From contig NZ_JACSQI010000001.1 of assembly GCF_014836715.1 (NCBI RefSeq), forward strand, positions 183,447 through 247,446: DNA of 64,000 nucleotides, written 5' to 3'. A model generated the notes under the pieces. That model was not told the DNA's origin, made no database searches, and saw only the letters and a list, made by a program, of their open reading frames with translations. The translations under genes were made by a program, and so were the position numbers. Shown here piece by piece: positions 52,536-63,757 of this stretch (positions are counted from its first letter, which is position 1; each line of letters opens with the position of its first letter). Source of the stretch: Escherichia whittamii (GTDB lineage Bacteria > Pseudomonadota > Gammaproteobacteria > Enterobacterales > Enterobacteriaceae).

Positions 52536-54998
52536 TTAGACTCCTAACTTCCATGAGAGGGTGCGCAGCAGATCGGCAAAGACACCGGCAGCTGTTACAT
52601 CATTACCCGCGCCGTATCCGCGCAGAACCAACGGCAGCGGCTGATAATAGTGGCTATAGAAGGCCAGGGCGTTTTCGCCGTTTTTTACTTTGAACAGTGG
52701 ATCATTGCCATCCACTTCAGCAATCTTCACGCGGCAGACGCCATCTTCATCAATATTGCCAACATAGCGCAAAACTTTACCTTCATCACGGGCCTTCGCC
52801 ACGCGTGCGGCAAAGAGATCGTCGAGTTGTGACAGGTTCGCCATAAAAGTTGCAACATCACCTTCCGCGTTAAACTCTGAGGGCAGCACAGATTCGATTT
52901 CGATATCCGCCAGTTCCAGTGCACGCCCGGTTTCACGCGCGAGAATCAACAGCTTGCGCGCCACATCCATACCAGAAAGATCATCCCGTGGGTCCGGTTC
53001 GGTATAGCCCATTTCCCTTGCCAGCGTGGTGGCCTCAGAGAAGCTCATCCCTTCGTCTAACTTACCGAAGATGAAAGAAAGCGACCCAGAAAGAATGCCA
53101 GAGAATTTCATCAATTCATCACCCGCGTTGAGCAGGTTTTGCAAGTTCTCAATGACCGGTAATCCCGCACCGACGTTGGTATCATAGAGGAATTTACGCC
53201 GTGATTTTTCCGCCGCGTAACGCAGCTGATGGTAGTAATCCATCGACGAGGTGTTGGCCTTTTTATTCGGGGTCACCACATGGAAACCTTCTCGCAGGAA
53301 GTCGGCATATTGATCCGCCACCGCCTGGCTGGAGGTACAGTCAACAATCACCGGATTCAGCAAATGATATTCTTTCACCAGGCGAATTAAGCGCCCGAGA
53401 TTGAACGGCTCTTTGGCTTGCGCCAGTTCTTCCTGCCAGTTTTCCAGGTTAAGGCCATGCACATTGGTCAGCAGCGCCTTCGAGTTAGCAACCCCGCAAA
53501 CGCGTAAATCGATATGTTTGTTCTTCAGCCAGCTTTGCTGCCGCTTCAGTTGCTCCAGCAGCGCGCCGCCAACTCCACCGACGCCAATCACAAACACTTC
53601 GATTACCTGATCGGTATTAAACAGCATCTGGTGGGTAACGCGTACGCCAGTAGTCGCGTCGTCGTTATTGACTACTACGGAGATTGAACGTTCAGAAGAC
53701 CCTTGAGCAATGGCGACAATGTTGATATTGGCGCGGGCCAGCGCGGCAAAGAATTTCGCAGAGATCCCACGTAAGGTGCGCATACCATCGCCCACCACCG
53801 AGATAATGGCCAGCCGTTCAGTGACCGCCAGCGGCTCCAGCAAACCCTCTTTCAGTTCCAGGTAGAACTCTTCCTGCATCGCGCGTTCAGCACGCGCACA
53901 GTCGCTTTGTGGTACGCAGAAACTGATACTGTATTCGGAAGAGGATTGCGTAATCAGCACCACCGAAATTCTGGCACGTGACATTGCGGCGAACACGCGC
54001 GCCGCCATGCCGACCATTCCTTTCATCCCAGGACCGGAAACGCTGAACATTGCCATGTTATTCAGATTGGAAATGCCCTTGACCGGTAATTCGTCCTCAT
54101 CACGGCTGGCACCAATGAGCGTACCTGGCGCTTGTGGATTTCCGGTATTTTTAATCAGGCAAGGGATCTGGAACTGAGCGATAGGGGTAATGGTGCGAGG
54201 GTGAAGAACTTTAGCGCCGAAGTAGGAAAGCTCCATCGCTTCCTGGTACGACATCGACTTCAACAGCCTCGCATCGGGCACCTGACGCGGGTCGCAGGTA
54301 TAGACACCGTCAACGTCCGTCCAGATCTCGCAACAATCAGCGCGTAAACAGGCGGCCAGTACCGCGGCGGAGTAGTCAGAACCGTTACGTCCCAGCACCA
54401 CCAGCTCACCTTTTTCGTTACCCGCAGTGAAACCGGCCATCAGCACCATGTGGTCAGCTGGAATGCGGCTTGCCGCAATACGGCGGGTGGACTCAGCAAT
54501 ATCGACGGTAGATTCAAGGTAATGACCGATTGCCAGCAGTTTTTCGACCGGATCGATAACGGTAACGTTGTGACCACGCGCTTCCAGTACACCGGCCATA
54601 ATGGCGATCGACATTTTTTCACCACGGCAAATCAGCGCGGCGTTGATGCTGTCCGGGCATTGCCCCAACAGGCTAATGCCATGCAGGACATGTTTTATTT
54701 GGGCAAATTCTTGATCGACGAACGCTTTCAATTGCGCCAGTGGAAATCCCGGTTGAGCGGCGGCGAGTCCCGTCAGAAGTTCGGCAAAAATACGTTCGGC
54801 ATCGTTGATATTGGGTAAAGCATCCTGACCGCTAATGGTTTTTTCAATCATTGCGACCAGATGGTTGGTAATTTTGGCGGGGGCAGAGAGGACGGTGGCC
54901 ACCTGCCCCTGCCTGGCATTGCTCTCCAGAATATCGGCAACCCGCAGAAAACGTTCTGCATTTGCCACTGATGTACCGCCGAACTTCAACACTCGCAT
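52536..54998 (-). CDS. thrA: bifunctional aspartokinase I/homoserine dehydrogenase I
   Basis: This 820-residue enzyme does the first and third steps towards threonine. The kinase starts [17 protein letters not shown] regulatory domains lie at about 320-450, and the dehydrogenase nucleotide site [15 protein letters not shown] starts near 467. It is inhibited by threonine. ATG 54998 gives K-12 length; the in-frame ATG at 55040 lies inside the attenuator region. Confidence 0.98.
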   Translation of the reverse strand: MRVLKFGGTSVANAERFLRVADILESNARQGQVATVLSAPAKITNHLVAMIEKTISGQDALPNINDAERIFAELLTGLAAAQPGFPLAQLKAFVDQEFAQIKHVLHGISLLGQCPDSINAALICRGEKMSIAIMAGVLEARGHNVTVIDPVEKLLAIGHYLESTVDIAESTRRIAASRIPADHMVLMAGFTAGNEKGELVVLGRNGSDYSAAVLAACLRADCCEIWTDVDGVYTCDPRQVPDARLLKSMSYQEAMELSYFGAKVLHPRTITPIAQFQIPCLIKNTGNPQAPGTLIGASRDEDELPVKGISNLNNMAMFSVSGPGMKGMVGMAARVFAAMSRARISVVLITQSSSEYSISFCVPQSDCARAERAMQEEFYLELKEGLLEPLAVTERLAIISVVGDGMRTLRGISAKFFAALARANINIVAIAQGSSERSISVVVNNDDATTGVRVTHQMLFNTDQVIEVFVIGVGGVGGALLEQLKRQQSWLKNKHIDLRVCGVANSKALLTNVHGLNLENWQEELAQAKEPFNLGRLIRLVKEYHLLNPVIVDCTSSQAVADQYADFLREGFHVVTPNKKANTSSMDYYHQLRYAAEKSRRKFLYDTNVGAGLPVIENLQNLLNAGDELMKFSGILSGSLSFIFGKLDEGMSFSEATTLAREMGYTEPDPRDDLSGMDVARKLLILARETGRALELADIEIESVLPSEFNAEGDVATFMANLSQLDDLFAARVAKARDEGKVLRYVGNIDEDGVCRVKIAEVDGNDPLFKVKNGENALAFYSHYYQPLPLVLRGYGAGNDVTAAGVFADLLRTLSWKLGV

Positions 54999-55024
54999 GG
55001 TTGTTACCTCGTTACCTTTGGTCG

Positions 55025-55056
55025 AAAAAAAAGCCCGCACTGTCAGGTGCGGGCTT
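55025..55056 (-). terminator. thr attenuator
   Basis: On the minus strand the stem AAGCCCGCAC/GTGCGGGCTT, loop 6, is followed by eight T, between thrL and thrA. Stalling of ribosomes in thrL at low threonine or isoleucine charging prevents this hairpin. Confidence 0.93.
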
Positions 55057-55078
55057 TTTTCTGTATTTCCTGTACGCG

Positions 55079-55147
<69 letters not shown>

Positions 55148-55357
55148 TGTTGTGTACTCTGTAATTTTTATCTGTCTGTGCGCTATGCCTATATTGGTTA
55201 AAGTATTTAGTGACCCAAGTCAATAAAATTTTAATTTACTCACGGCAGGTTACCAGTTCATAGGCTGCTGGTAGATGCTCTTTTTTTAATCCACACAGAG
55301 ACATATTGCCCATTGCAGTCAGTATAAAAATCTGAAAATGCCCTTCCTTGTCGTTTT

Positions 55358-56044
55358 TTATTTGGTGATATTTTTTTCAATATCATGCAACAAACGATGC
55401 AACATGGCCGTATCTCGTTGCTCTAACAGCCCGATGCGTTGTTGCAACCAGTCGACCAGTTTGGTGTCATCTGCCACCGCCAGAGTCGTTAACAATGACA
55501 TGGCACGTTCACGTAGTGCCTGCAGTTGAAATGGGTCCGCCGTTGCGGCAGATTCCACCGGTTGTTGTATTAATGTTGCTAATTGATAGCAATAGACCAT
55601 CACCGCCTGTCCCAAATTCAGTGATGGATAATCCGCCACCATTGGCACGCCGGTGAGGACATCAGCAAGCGCCAACTCTTCGTTAGTCAAGCCGGAATCT
55701 TCGCGACCAAAGACCAGCGCCGCGTGGTTCATCCATGTCGATTTTTCCTCCAGTAGCGGCACCAGTTCTACCGGCGTGGCGTAGTAATGGTATTTCGCCC
55801 GACTGCGCGCAGTGGTGGCAACGGTAAAATCAACGTCGTGTAGCGATTCAGCCAGCGTTGGAAAAACTTTAATATTATCAATAATATCACCAGAACCATG
55901 CGCCACCCAGCGGGTAGCTGGCTCCAGGTGTGCCTGACTATCGACAATGCGCAGCTCGGTAAACCCCATTGTTTTCATCGCCCGGGCCGCTGCACCAATA
56001 TTTTCTGCTCTGGCAGGTGCCACCAGAATGATCGTTATACGCAT
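55358..56044 (-). CDS. yjtD: predicted SpoU-type RNA methyltransferase YjtD
   Basis: This 228-residue TrmJ-like SPOUT methyltransferase has the motifs IILVAPARAENIGAAARAM (about 4-22), VFGREDSGLTNEEL and YPSLNLGQAVMV that form the knotted AdoMet site. Its RNA target is not established. ATG 56044 gives K-12 length. It is the gene before thrL in K-12 numbering terms. Confidence 0.93.
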   Translation of the reverse strand: MRITIILVAPARAENIGAAARAMKTMGFTELRIVDSQAHLEPATRWVAHGSGDIIDNIKVFPTLAESLHDVDFTVATTARSRAKYHYYATPVELVPLLEEKSTWMNHAALVFGREDSGLTNEELALADVLTGVPMVADYPSLNLGQAVMVYCYQLATLIQQPVESAATADPFQLQALRERAMSLLTTLAVADDTKLVDWLQQRIGLLEQRDTAMLHRLLHDIEKNITK

Positions 56045-56443
56045 GTTGCCACTCTTCTTGATCAAATAACCGCGAACAGGGTGATGAATGTCAACTTATT
56101 ACGCGGAGAGAATTTACAAATTCGTAACGTAAGTCGCAGAAAAAGCCCTTTACTTCACTTAAAAAAAGCTAAACTATTTCTTGACTACACTAACGGTGTA
56201 ATTGTTAAAAATTGCTACATATCCTTCTGTTTACTTAGGATAATTTTATAAAAAATAAATCTCGACAATTGGATTCACCACGTTTATTAGTTGTATAAGG
56301 CAACTAGTTGTATTATTAAAATAATGTGACGAAAGCTAGCATTTAGATACGATGATTTCATCAAACTGTTAACGTGCTACAATTGAACTTGATATATGTC
56401 AACGAAGCGTAGTTTTATTGGGTGTCCGGCACGTCTTAGCCTG

Positions 56444-56584
56444 TTATGTTGCTGTTAAAATGGTTAGGATGACAGCCGTTTTTGACACTGTCGGGTCCTG
56501 AGGGAAAGTACCCACGACCAAGCTAATGATGTTGTTGACGTTGATGGAAAGTGCATCAAGAACGCAATTACGTACTTTAGTCAT
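56444..56584 (-). CDS. yjjY: small uncharacterised protein YjjY
   Basis: A 46-codon frame identical to my recollection of K-12 YjjY lies antisense to the arcA leader, 95 bp upstream of the arcA ATG. The peptide has a hydrophobic C-terminus (KTAVILTILTAT). Its function and expression are unclear. The rest of 56045-56679 is the long arcA promoter region and holds no other gene that I can support. Confidence 0.55.
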   Translation of the reverse strand: MTKVRNCVLDALSINVNNIISLVVGTFPQDPTVSKTAVILTILTAT

Positions 56585-56679
56585 GTTACGCCGATCATGT
56601 TAATTTGCAGCATGCATCAGGCAGGTCAGGGACTTTTGTACTTCCTGTTTCGATTTAGTTGGCAATTTAGGTAGCAAAC

Positions 56680-57396
56680 ATGCAGACCCCGCACATTCTT
56701 ATCGTTGAAGACGAGTTGGTAACACGCAACACGTTGAAAAGTATTTTCGAAGCGGAAGGCTATGATGTTTTCGAAGCGACAGATGGCGCGGAAATGCATC
56801 AGATCCTCTCTGAATATGACATCAACCTGGTGATCATGGATATCAATCTGCCGGGTAAGAACGGTCTTCTGTTAGCGCGTGAACTGCGCGAGCAGGCGAA
56901 TGTTGCGTTGATGTTCCTGACTGGCCGTGACAACGAAGTCGATAAAATTCTCGGCCTCGAAATCGGTGCAGATGACTACATCACCAAACCGTTCAACCCG
57001 CGTGAACTGACTATTCGTGCACGCAACCTGCTGTCTCGTACCATGAATCTGGGTACAGTCAGCGAAGAACGCCGTAGCGTTGAAAGCTATAAGTTCAATG
57101 GTTGGGAACTGGACATCAACAGCCGTTCATTGATCGGTCCTGATGGCGAGCAGTACAAACTGCCGCGCAGCGAGTTCCGTGCCATGCTTCACTTCTGTGA
57201 AAACCCAGGCAAAATTCAGTCTCGTGCTGAACTGCTGAAGAAAATGACCGGCCGTGAGCTGAAACCGCACGACCGTACTGTAGACGTGACGATCCGTCGT
57301 ATTCGTAAACACTTCGAATCTACGCCGGATACGCCGGAAATCATCGCCACCATTCACGGTGAAGGTTATCGCTTCTGCGGTGATCTGGAAGATTAA
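56680..57396 (+). CDS. arcA: response regulator ArcA
   Basis: This 238-residue OmpR-type regulator controls respiratory and fermentative genes under low oxygen with the sensor ArcB. Receiver Asp54 in [10 protein letters not shown] and Lys in ITKPFNPRE are intact; the winged-helix DNA-binding half follows from about 135. AGGTAG precedes the ATG. Confidence 0.98.
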
Positions 57397-57414
57397 TCGG
57401 CTTTACCACCGTCC

Positions 57415-57446
57415 AAAAAAAACGGCGCTTTTTAGCGCCGTTTTTA
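57415..57446. terminator. bidirectional terminator between arcA and creD
   Basis: AAAACGGCGCT and AGCGCCGTTTT form a stem with loop TTTT and A/T tracts on both sides, between convergent genes. Confidence 0.9.
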
Positions 57447-57456
57447 TTTTTCAACA

Positions 57457-58809
57457 TTATTTCCAGATACGTAACTCATCGTCCGTTGTGACTTCTTTAC
57501 TGGCTTTCATTTTCGGCAGTGAAAACGCATACCAGTCGATATTCCGCGTCACAAACATCATACCTGCCAGCGCCACCACCAGCACACTCGTCCCTAATAA
57601 CAGCGCACTGTCAGCAGAGCTCAGTAGCCCCCACATCACGCCATCCAGTAACAGCAGCGCGAGGGTAAACAACATGCTATTGCGCCAACCTTTTAATACC
57701 GCCTGCAAGTAAATCCCGTTCATTAATGCCCCTATCAGGCTGGCAATTACCCATGCCACGGTAAAACCGGTGTGTTCAGAAAGCGCCAGCAAGAGCAAAT
57801 AAAACATCACTAATGACAGCCCCACCAGCAAATATTGCATCGGGTGCAAACGTTGCGCGGTGAGCGTTTCAAACACAAAGAAGGCCATAAAAGTCAGGGC
57901 GATCAGCAAGATGGCGTATTTTGTCGCCCGGTCGGTTAATTGATACTGATCGGCAGGCGTAGTGACTGCAACGCTAAACGCCGGGAAATTTTCCCAGTTG
58001 GAATCATTGCCCGAAGCAAAACGTTCACCGAGATTATTGGCAAACCAACTGCTTTGCCATTGCGCCTGAAAACCGGATGCACTTATTTCTCGTTTCGCTG
58101 GCAAAAAATCACCTAAAAAACTGGGATGCGGCCAGTTGCTGGTTAAGACAAGCTCACTATTGCGTCCCGTCGGCACGACAGAAAAATCTCCAGTACCGCT
58201 TAAATTCAGCGCCATATTTAGCTTCAGGTTCTGCTTCAGCCAGTCCCCTTCTGGTAAAGGGATATGCACGCCCTGCCCGCCTTGATCTAACCCGGTTCCG
58301 GGCTCAATGGTCAGCGCTGTTCCGTTAAGTTCAGGCGCTTTCACTACACCGATCCCGCGTGCATCACCGACGCTAATCACAATAAACGGCTTGCCTAAAG
58401 TGATGTTTGGCGCGTTAAGTTCGCTAAGACGCGAAACATCGAAATCGGCTTTTAGCGTTAAATCACTGTGCCAGACCTGACCGGAATAAATACCAATCTT
58501 GCGTTCTTCTACGTTCTGATTGCCATCAACCATCAACGACTCAGGTAACCAGAAATGGATAAAACTTCGTTTCCGCTCCACAGTTTTATCCTCTTCCTGC
58601 ACCGTATAAAGCTCTGTCACAGGAATAGCGATAAGCGGCCCAACCAACTTTTGCGGTCCACTGGTGCTTTGACGAATCGCATCTTCAACATCGCTACGGT
58701 AATCGGCACGTTCGACAATCACCTGCCGAATCAACATTAATGGAATTAACAACAGCAATACCGCGCCAAACAAAGTGGTCATTTTCCAGAACAGGGGGGA
58801 TTTCAACAT
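57457..58809 (-). CDS. creD: inner-membrane protein CreD
   Basis: This 450-residue protein has an N-terminal membrane helix (about 10-28), a large periplasmic part and about five C-terminal helices. It is the main CreBC-activated target in K-12; it maintains envelope integrity and affects colicin E2 tolerance. A cre tag lies just upstream. Confidence 0.95.
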   Translation of the reverse strand: MLKSPLFWKMTTLFGAVLLLLIPLMLIRQVIVERADYRSDVEDAIRQSTSGPQKLVGPLIAIPVTELYTVQEEDKTVERKRSFIHFWLPESLMVDGNQNVEERKIGIYSGQVWHSDLTLKADFDVSRLSELNAPNITLGKPFIVISVGDARGIGVVKAPELNGTALTIEPGTGLDQGGQGVHIPLPEGDWLKQNLKLNMALNLSGTGDFSVVPTGRNSELVLTSNWPHPSFLGDFLPAKREISASGFQAQWQSSWFANNLGERFASGNDSNWENFPAFSVAVTTPADQYQLTDRATKYAILLIALTFMAFFVFETLTAQRLHPMQYLLVGLSLVMFYLLLLALSEHTGFTVAWVIASLIGALMNGIYLQAVLKGWRNSMLFTLALLLLDGVMWGLLSSADSALLLGTSVLVVALAGMMFVTRNIDWYAFSLPKMKASKEVTTDDELRIWK

Positions 58810-58866
58810 AGTCTTCTCCTTTGCAATGGCGACAGGATATGAAGGCTATGTGGGAAGAATTTGAAG

Positions 58867-60291
58867 TTATGTGAAGTAACGGTGAAGTCGAAGCGAGGCC
58901 AGTACACCGCCTTCCGGCACGTTGCACAGCGTGACTTCGCCATTAAGCAAACGGGCGACTTCACTGACAAACGCCAGCCCCAGACCACTGCTTTTTTGCC
59001 CATTCGCACGAGGCAAAGAGTAAAAGCGTTCAAAAATACGCGATAGCGCGTAGTCAGGAATGCCGCTACCGGTATCCTGCACGTTAAGCGTAACGTGTTC
59101 CTGCTCCCCCCCAGCACTAAGCGTTATGCTGCCATGCTCGGGAGTAAAATCGATAGCGTTATCCAGTAAATTCCCCAGTGCCTGTTCCAGCAACGCCGGT
59201 TCAGCAGCAACGTTAACCTCGGTGGGCATAACATTGAGAGTGATATTTTTTTCTGCCAGCTGCACGGTGCGTGCTTCGCTGACGCGGCGAAATAATGCCG
59301 CCACATTAACCGCAGAAAGAACCACTTCCTGGCGATTCTCTAGTCTTGCCTGGCGTAGTAGCGTTTCAACCAACGCCTGCATTCGCGCGTTTTGCGTCAG
59401 AATATTATCGGTAAAACGGGCCACCACTTCCGGCGGCGGACCTTCGCGTAAAATTTCCGCCGCGCCACGAATTGCCGCCAGTGGACTTTTCAACTCATGG
59501 GTTAACGCGTAGACATACTGCTCAATATAGTTTTTCCCTTCCAGTTTCACGCGCATACTTTCCAGCGCCTGTGCGAGCTTACGCAGCTCGCTACTACCGA
59601 GATTGGGGAGAGGAACGGGCTTATTGTCAGTAACAGAATCGGCATAGCGGGTGAGTCGGGCAATGGAGCGGTTGATCCACCAAACCATTCCTGCGCCGAT
59701 TACCAGCGCAATTCCCAGCAAAATGGCGCTGGCCCATAAAATTCGCCGCTCGCTGCGTTTAACCACCGGTGCCATCGCCGCGTTCGGTTTGCCTACGCTC
59801 AAAACGCCAACCAGCCGCGAGCCGTCCATAATCGGCGCGGCAACATACATCACCGAACTTTCGGGGTCGGCAGGATTTTGCAACGTACTGCGCGCACCAT
59901 ACTGACCACGCAACGTTAGCCAGACATCATTCCAGCGAGAATAATCCTGCCCGACGGCTTTATTGGCCGAATCAAACAATACTTTGCCCTGCGCATCGGT
60001 CATATAGACATGGTATTCATTGCGTACTTTGTTGATGCCGCTGATATTGGCGCGAAACGGGCGATTTTGTAGCTGGTTAAACGCCTGCGCTAACTGCCCA
60101 TGCGTTGGGTCACCAGAGAGCAAATCGGCACGCGCCAGTTCCGCCAGTAACGTTGCCGTATCGATCAACGTCCCTTCCGTCGCCCTTCGCACGCCCGGTT
60201 TAACTTCTTTGACAAAAATAGCCAGTACGAACCAGGCGGCTACCGCCACCAGTAAAAAATACCCCAGCAACAGCCGCATGCCGATACGCAT
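58867..60291 (-). CDS. creC: sensor histidine kinase CreC
   Basis: This 474-residue kinase has two N-terminal membrane helices (about 8-28, 185-205) flanking a sensing domain, a HAMP region, the phospho-acceptor His in THELKSPLAAIRG (about 265) and an HATPase with DTGSGIP and GLGLAFV. It phosphorylates CreB in response to carbon or fermentation state. It overlaps creB by one base. Confidence 0.97.
   Translation of the reverse strand: MRIGMRLLLGYFLLVAVAAWFVLAIFVKEVKPGVRRATEGTLIDTATLLAELARADLLSGDPTHGQLAQAFNQLQNRPFRANISGINKVRNEYHVYMTDAQGKVLFDSANKAVGQDYSRWNDVWLTLRGQYGARSTLQNPADPESSVMYVAAPIMDGSRLVGVLSVGKPNAAMAPVVKRSERRILWASAILLGIALVIGAGMVWWINRSIARLTRYADSVTDNKPVPLPNLGSSELRKLAQALESMRVKLEGKNYIEQYVYALTHELKSPLAAIRGAAEILREGPPPEVVARFTDNILTQNARMQALVETLLRQARLENRQEVVLSAVNVAALFRRVSEARTVQLAEKNITLNVMPTEVNVAAEPALLEQALGNLLDNAIDFTPEHGSITLSAGGEQEHVTLNVQDTGSGIPDYALSRIFERFYSLPRANGQKSSGLGLAFVSEVARLLNGEVTLCNVPEGGVLASLRLHRYFT
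58871..58886 (-). promoter_or_regulatory. cre tag upstream of creD
   Basis: The minus strand reads TTCAC-CGTTAC-TTCAC, a perfect TTCACNNNNNNTTCAC CreB site, inside the last codons of creC and 62 bp upstream of the creD ATG. Confidence 0.9.
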
Positions 60292-60980
60292 TACAGGCTC
60301 CTCAGGCTGTATCCCATGCCGCGATGGGTATTGATCGGCGAAAGCTCGGGATTAATAGCGCGCAGTTTGGCACGCAGCGTTTTAATGTGAGTATCGACAG
60401 TGCGATCGTAGGTGTCCTGCGCATCTTCCCAGACGCTATCCATCAGTTGCTGGCGGGACCAGACGCGGCCCGGCGACTTGAGTAACGTTTTCAGCAACAA
60501 AAATTCATACCGTGTTAGCGTTAATGGCGTCTCAAACCAGCTGATCTGCGCCGCTGGTTCATTCAATTCAAAATGACCAATACGGATGACGGGAGACGGC
60601 GTCGAGAACTTCTTCACCCGACGCAGTAAGGTGCGCACTCTGGCGCACACTTCGCGAGGTGAAAACGGTTTAGCCACGTAGTCGTCAGCGCCAATTTCCA
60701 GCCCAAGCAGGCGATCCACCTCTTCACTGCGAGCTGTCAGGAACAGTACAGGTAGCGCCGGATGCTTCGCCAGCAACTGACGACACAATTCAAAGCCGCT
60801 GATATCCGGCAGACCAACATCGAGAATAATGACGTCGGGAACCTGCTGGCGTGCTTTATCCAGCACCGGCAAGCCTCGTTCAAAGACCTCGACGGCAAAA
60901 CCTTCCTGCTGCAACATATAGACCAGCGTGTCGGCTATCCCTTGCTCGTCTTCCACTAACCAGACCGTTTCCCGTTGCAT
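60291..60980 (-). CDS. creB: response regulator CreB
   Basis: This 229-residue OmpR-type regulator has the receiver Asp in VIILDVGLPD (about 53) and the DNA-binding wing (RTVDTHIKTLRAKLR). It binds cre tags and activates creD, talA, ackA-pta and others in K-12. Confidence 0.97.
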   Translation of the reverse strand: MQRETVWLVEDEQGIADTLVYMLQQEGFAVEVFERGLPVLDKARQQVPDVIILDVGLPDISGFELCRQLLAKHPALPVLFLTARSEEVDRLLGLEIGADDYVAKPFSPREVCARVRTLLRRVKKFSTPSPVIRIGHFELNEPAAQISWFETPLTLTRYEFLLLKTLLKSPGRVWSRQQLMDSVWEDAQDTYDRTVDTHIKTLRAKLRAINPELSPINTHRGMGYSLRSL

Positions 60981-60992
60981 ATATCGCCTCTG

Positions 60993-61466
60993 TTATTGCC
61001 GCCACGGCATGACAGGCACCGCGCTAATCGCATTTTTCGGCGACCCATCTACAACTTTGTCGGAGTAAGCCAGGTAAGCGAGCGCGTTGCGTTTGGCGTC
61101 ATAGAAGCGTACGACCTGTAACGACTTAAAGACCAGCGACGTACGTTTTTTGAATACGACTTCGCCCTGAGCTTTGCCGTTTTTAATGCGCTCTGACAGT
61201 TCAATCGGCCCGACTTGCTGGCAGGAAATAGCTGCATCGGAAGTATCTTCCGCCAGGCCCAATCCACCTTTAATACCGCCGGTTTTTGCCCGGCTCACAT
61301 AACAGGTGACATTTTTCACATCGGGATCGTCAAAGGCTTCTACGACAATTTTGTGATCCGGGCCGATCATTTTAAATACGGTATCGACCGAACCAATTTC
61401 TTCCGCATGTGCCAATGGCCCCAGCATTAACAGGCTTAAAGACAGGATCAAATGCTTGTATTTCAT
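60993..61466 (-). CDS. creA: CreA, first protein of the cre operon
   Basis: This 157-residue protein has a signal peptide (ending PLAHA, about 21) and a compact domain with two Cys (VTCYVSR and ISCQQVG). It is periplasmic and of unknown function (DUF1795-like uncertain; the K-12 family is CreA). ATG 61466 gives K-12 length. It is 12 bp before creB. Confidence 0.93.
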   Translation of the reverse strand: MKYKHLILSLSLLMLGPLAHAEEIGSVDTVFKMIGPDHKIVVEAFDDPDVKNVTCYVSRAKTGGIKGGLGLAEDTSDAAISCQQVGPIELSERIKNGKAQGEVVFKKRTSLVFKSLQVVRFYDAKRNALAYLAYSDKVVDGSPKNAISAVPVMPWRQ

Positions 61467-61676
61467 ATTGTTACCATTTTTATAAGTTACACAGAGCAAT
61501 TAGTTCGTCACGGTAAATAACATATTGATTAAGAACAAAATCTCAACACTTTTATTTCCGTCAAGACCTAAAACATACTCTACTAAGAAAAAAACACTGA
61601 ATGCTAAAACAGCAAAAAATGCTATTATCCAATTACCTGATGTCAGGTGCTCGTTGTGAAAGGATGAGGATATTTT

Positions 61677-62546
61677 ATGGATCAGGCCGGCATTATTCGC
61701 GACCTTTTAATCTGGTTGGAAGGTCATCTGGATCAGCCACTGTCGCTCGACAATGTAGCGGCGAAAGCAGGTTATTCCAAGTGGCACTTACAGAGAATGT
61801 TTAAAGATGTCACTGGCCATGCTATTGGCGCGTATATTCGTGCTCGTCGTTTGTCGAAATCGGCGGTTGCACTACGCCTGACCGCGCGCCCAATTCTGGA
61901 TATTGCGCTGCAATACCGCTTCGACTCTCAACAGACATTTACTCGCGCATTCAAGAAGCAGTTTGCCCAGACTCCCGCACTTTACCGCCGTTCTCCTGAA
62001 TGGAGCGCCTTTGGTATTCGCCCGCCGCTGCGTCTGGGTGAATTCACCATGCCAGAACACAAATTTGTCACGCTGGAAGACACGCCGCTGATTGGCGTAA
62101 CTCAGAGTTACTCCTGTTCACTGGAGCAAATCTCTGATTTCCGCCATGAAATGCGTTATCAGTTCTGGCACGATTTTCTTGGTAATGCGCCGACCATTCC
62201 GCCAGTGCTTTACGGCCTGAATGAAACGCGTCCAAGCCAGGATAAAGACGACGAGCAAGAGGTGTTCTACACTACTGCGTTGGCTCAGGAACAAGCAGAC
62301 GGATATGTACTGACGGGGCATCCGGTGCTGTTGCAGGGCGGCGAATATGTGATGTTTACCTATGAAGGTCTGGGAACCGGCGTACAGGAATTTATCCTGA
62401 CGGTATACGGAACATGTATGCCAATGCTCAACCTGACGCGCCGTAAAGGTCAGGATATTGAGCGATACTACCCGGCAGAAGATGCCAAAGCGGGAGATCG
62501 CCCAATTAATCTGCGCTGCGAACTGCTGATTCCGATACGTCGTTAA
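61677..62546 (+). CDS. rob: right-origin-binding regulator Rob
   Basis: This 289-residue protein has two AraC/XylS helix-turn-helix motifs in residues 1-110 (SLDNVAAKAGYSKWHLQRMFK and PILDIALQYRFDSQQTFTRAF in parts) and a C-terminal GyrI-like ligand domain. It activates the mar/sox/rob regulon on dipyridyl or bile-salt exposure. It ends 4 bp inside the convergent gpmB. Confidence 0.97.
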   Translation: MDQAGIIRDLLIWLEGHLDQPLSLDNVAAKAGYSKWHLQRMFKDVTGHAIGAYIRARRLSKSAVALRLTARPILDIALQYRFDSQQTFTRAFKKQFAQTPALYRRSPEWSAFGIRPPLRLGEFTMPEHKFVTLEDTPLIGVTQSYSCSLEQISDFRHEMRYQFWHDFLGNAPTIPPVLYGLNETRPSQDKDDEQEVFYTTALAQEQADGYVLTGHPVLLQGGEYVMFTYEGLGTGVQEFILTVYGTCMPMLNLTRRKGQDIERYYPAEDAKAGDRPINLRCELLIPIRR

Positions 62547-63190
62547 CGCTGCAACTCGTCTAATGCAGGGGCGTCCAGATGCGAGATGTCCCCTGCTGTT
62601 TCAACTACCCAACCAGACGCCAGCCACAGGCTTTCCTGATAATCCACGCGCGAAATAGAACAGTTACGCAGACGTAAGCGGCGTTCTGCCCATGCTGGTA
62701 AGCCGAGAATGGTACTCACCAGACATCCCAGGGCGATACCGTGGCTCACCAGTAGCGGCCGACTTCCCTGCGGCAAATCCCGGCAGGATTCCAGTGCAGC
62801 ATTGACGCGATCGCTCAGTTCCTGCATTGACTCGCCTTCAGGAATACGTCCGTCAACGGTGCCATTGACGAGCTGACGACGCCAGTTCTCTTCTTCTTCA
62901 GTCAGAGAGTCAATGTGTCTTTTCTCCAGCACGCCCATATTTAACTCACGCAAGCGGGAATCAAAGATGATGTCACAGCCGCAAGCCTGAGCGATGATTT
63001 CCGCTGTGCGCCGGGTGCGACCTAAATCGCTACTGATGATATGTGTAATGCCAAGCTCTTTGGCACGCGTCGCCACCTGCATCGCCTGTTGCTCACCTTT
63101 GGCAGTCAGCGGGCTGTCAGACTGGCCCTGAATACGTCGCTCGGCGTTCCACTGCGTTTCACCGTGGCGGACTAGGTATACCTGTAACAT
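62543..63190 (-). CDS. gpmB: histidine phosphatase-family protein GpmB/YtjC
   Basis: This 215-residue protein has the phospho-His motif LVRHGETQWNA (about 5-15) and the second His in LLVSHGIALG (about 147-156). It is annotated as a phosphoglycerate-mutase-like enzyme but is more probably a phosphatase. It converges on rob with 4 bp overlap. Confidence 0.94.
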   Translation of the reverse strand: MLQVYLVRHGETQWNAERRIQGQSDSPLTAKGEQQAMQVATRAKELGITHIISSDLGRTRRTAEIIAQACGCDIIFDSRLRELNMGVLEKRHIDSLTEEEENWRRQLVNGTVDGRIPEGESMQELSDRVNAALESCRDLPQGSRPLLVSHGIALGCLVSTILGLPAWAERRLRLRNCSISRVDYQESLWLASGWVVETAGDISHLDAPALDELQR

Positions 63191-63228
63191 GCTTTTTTTC
63201 CGTATACTGCTGTAACGTTAATTTTTGA

Positions 63229-63753
<525 letters not shown>

Positions 63754-63757
63754 ACGC

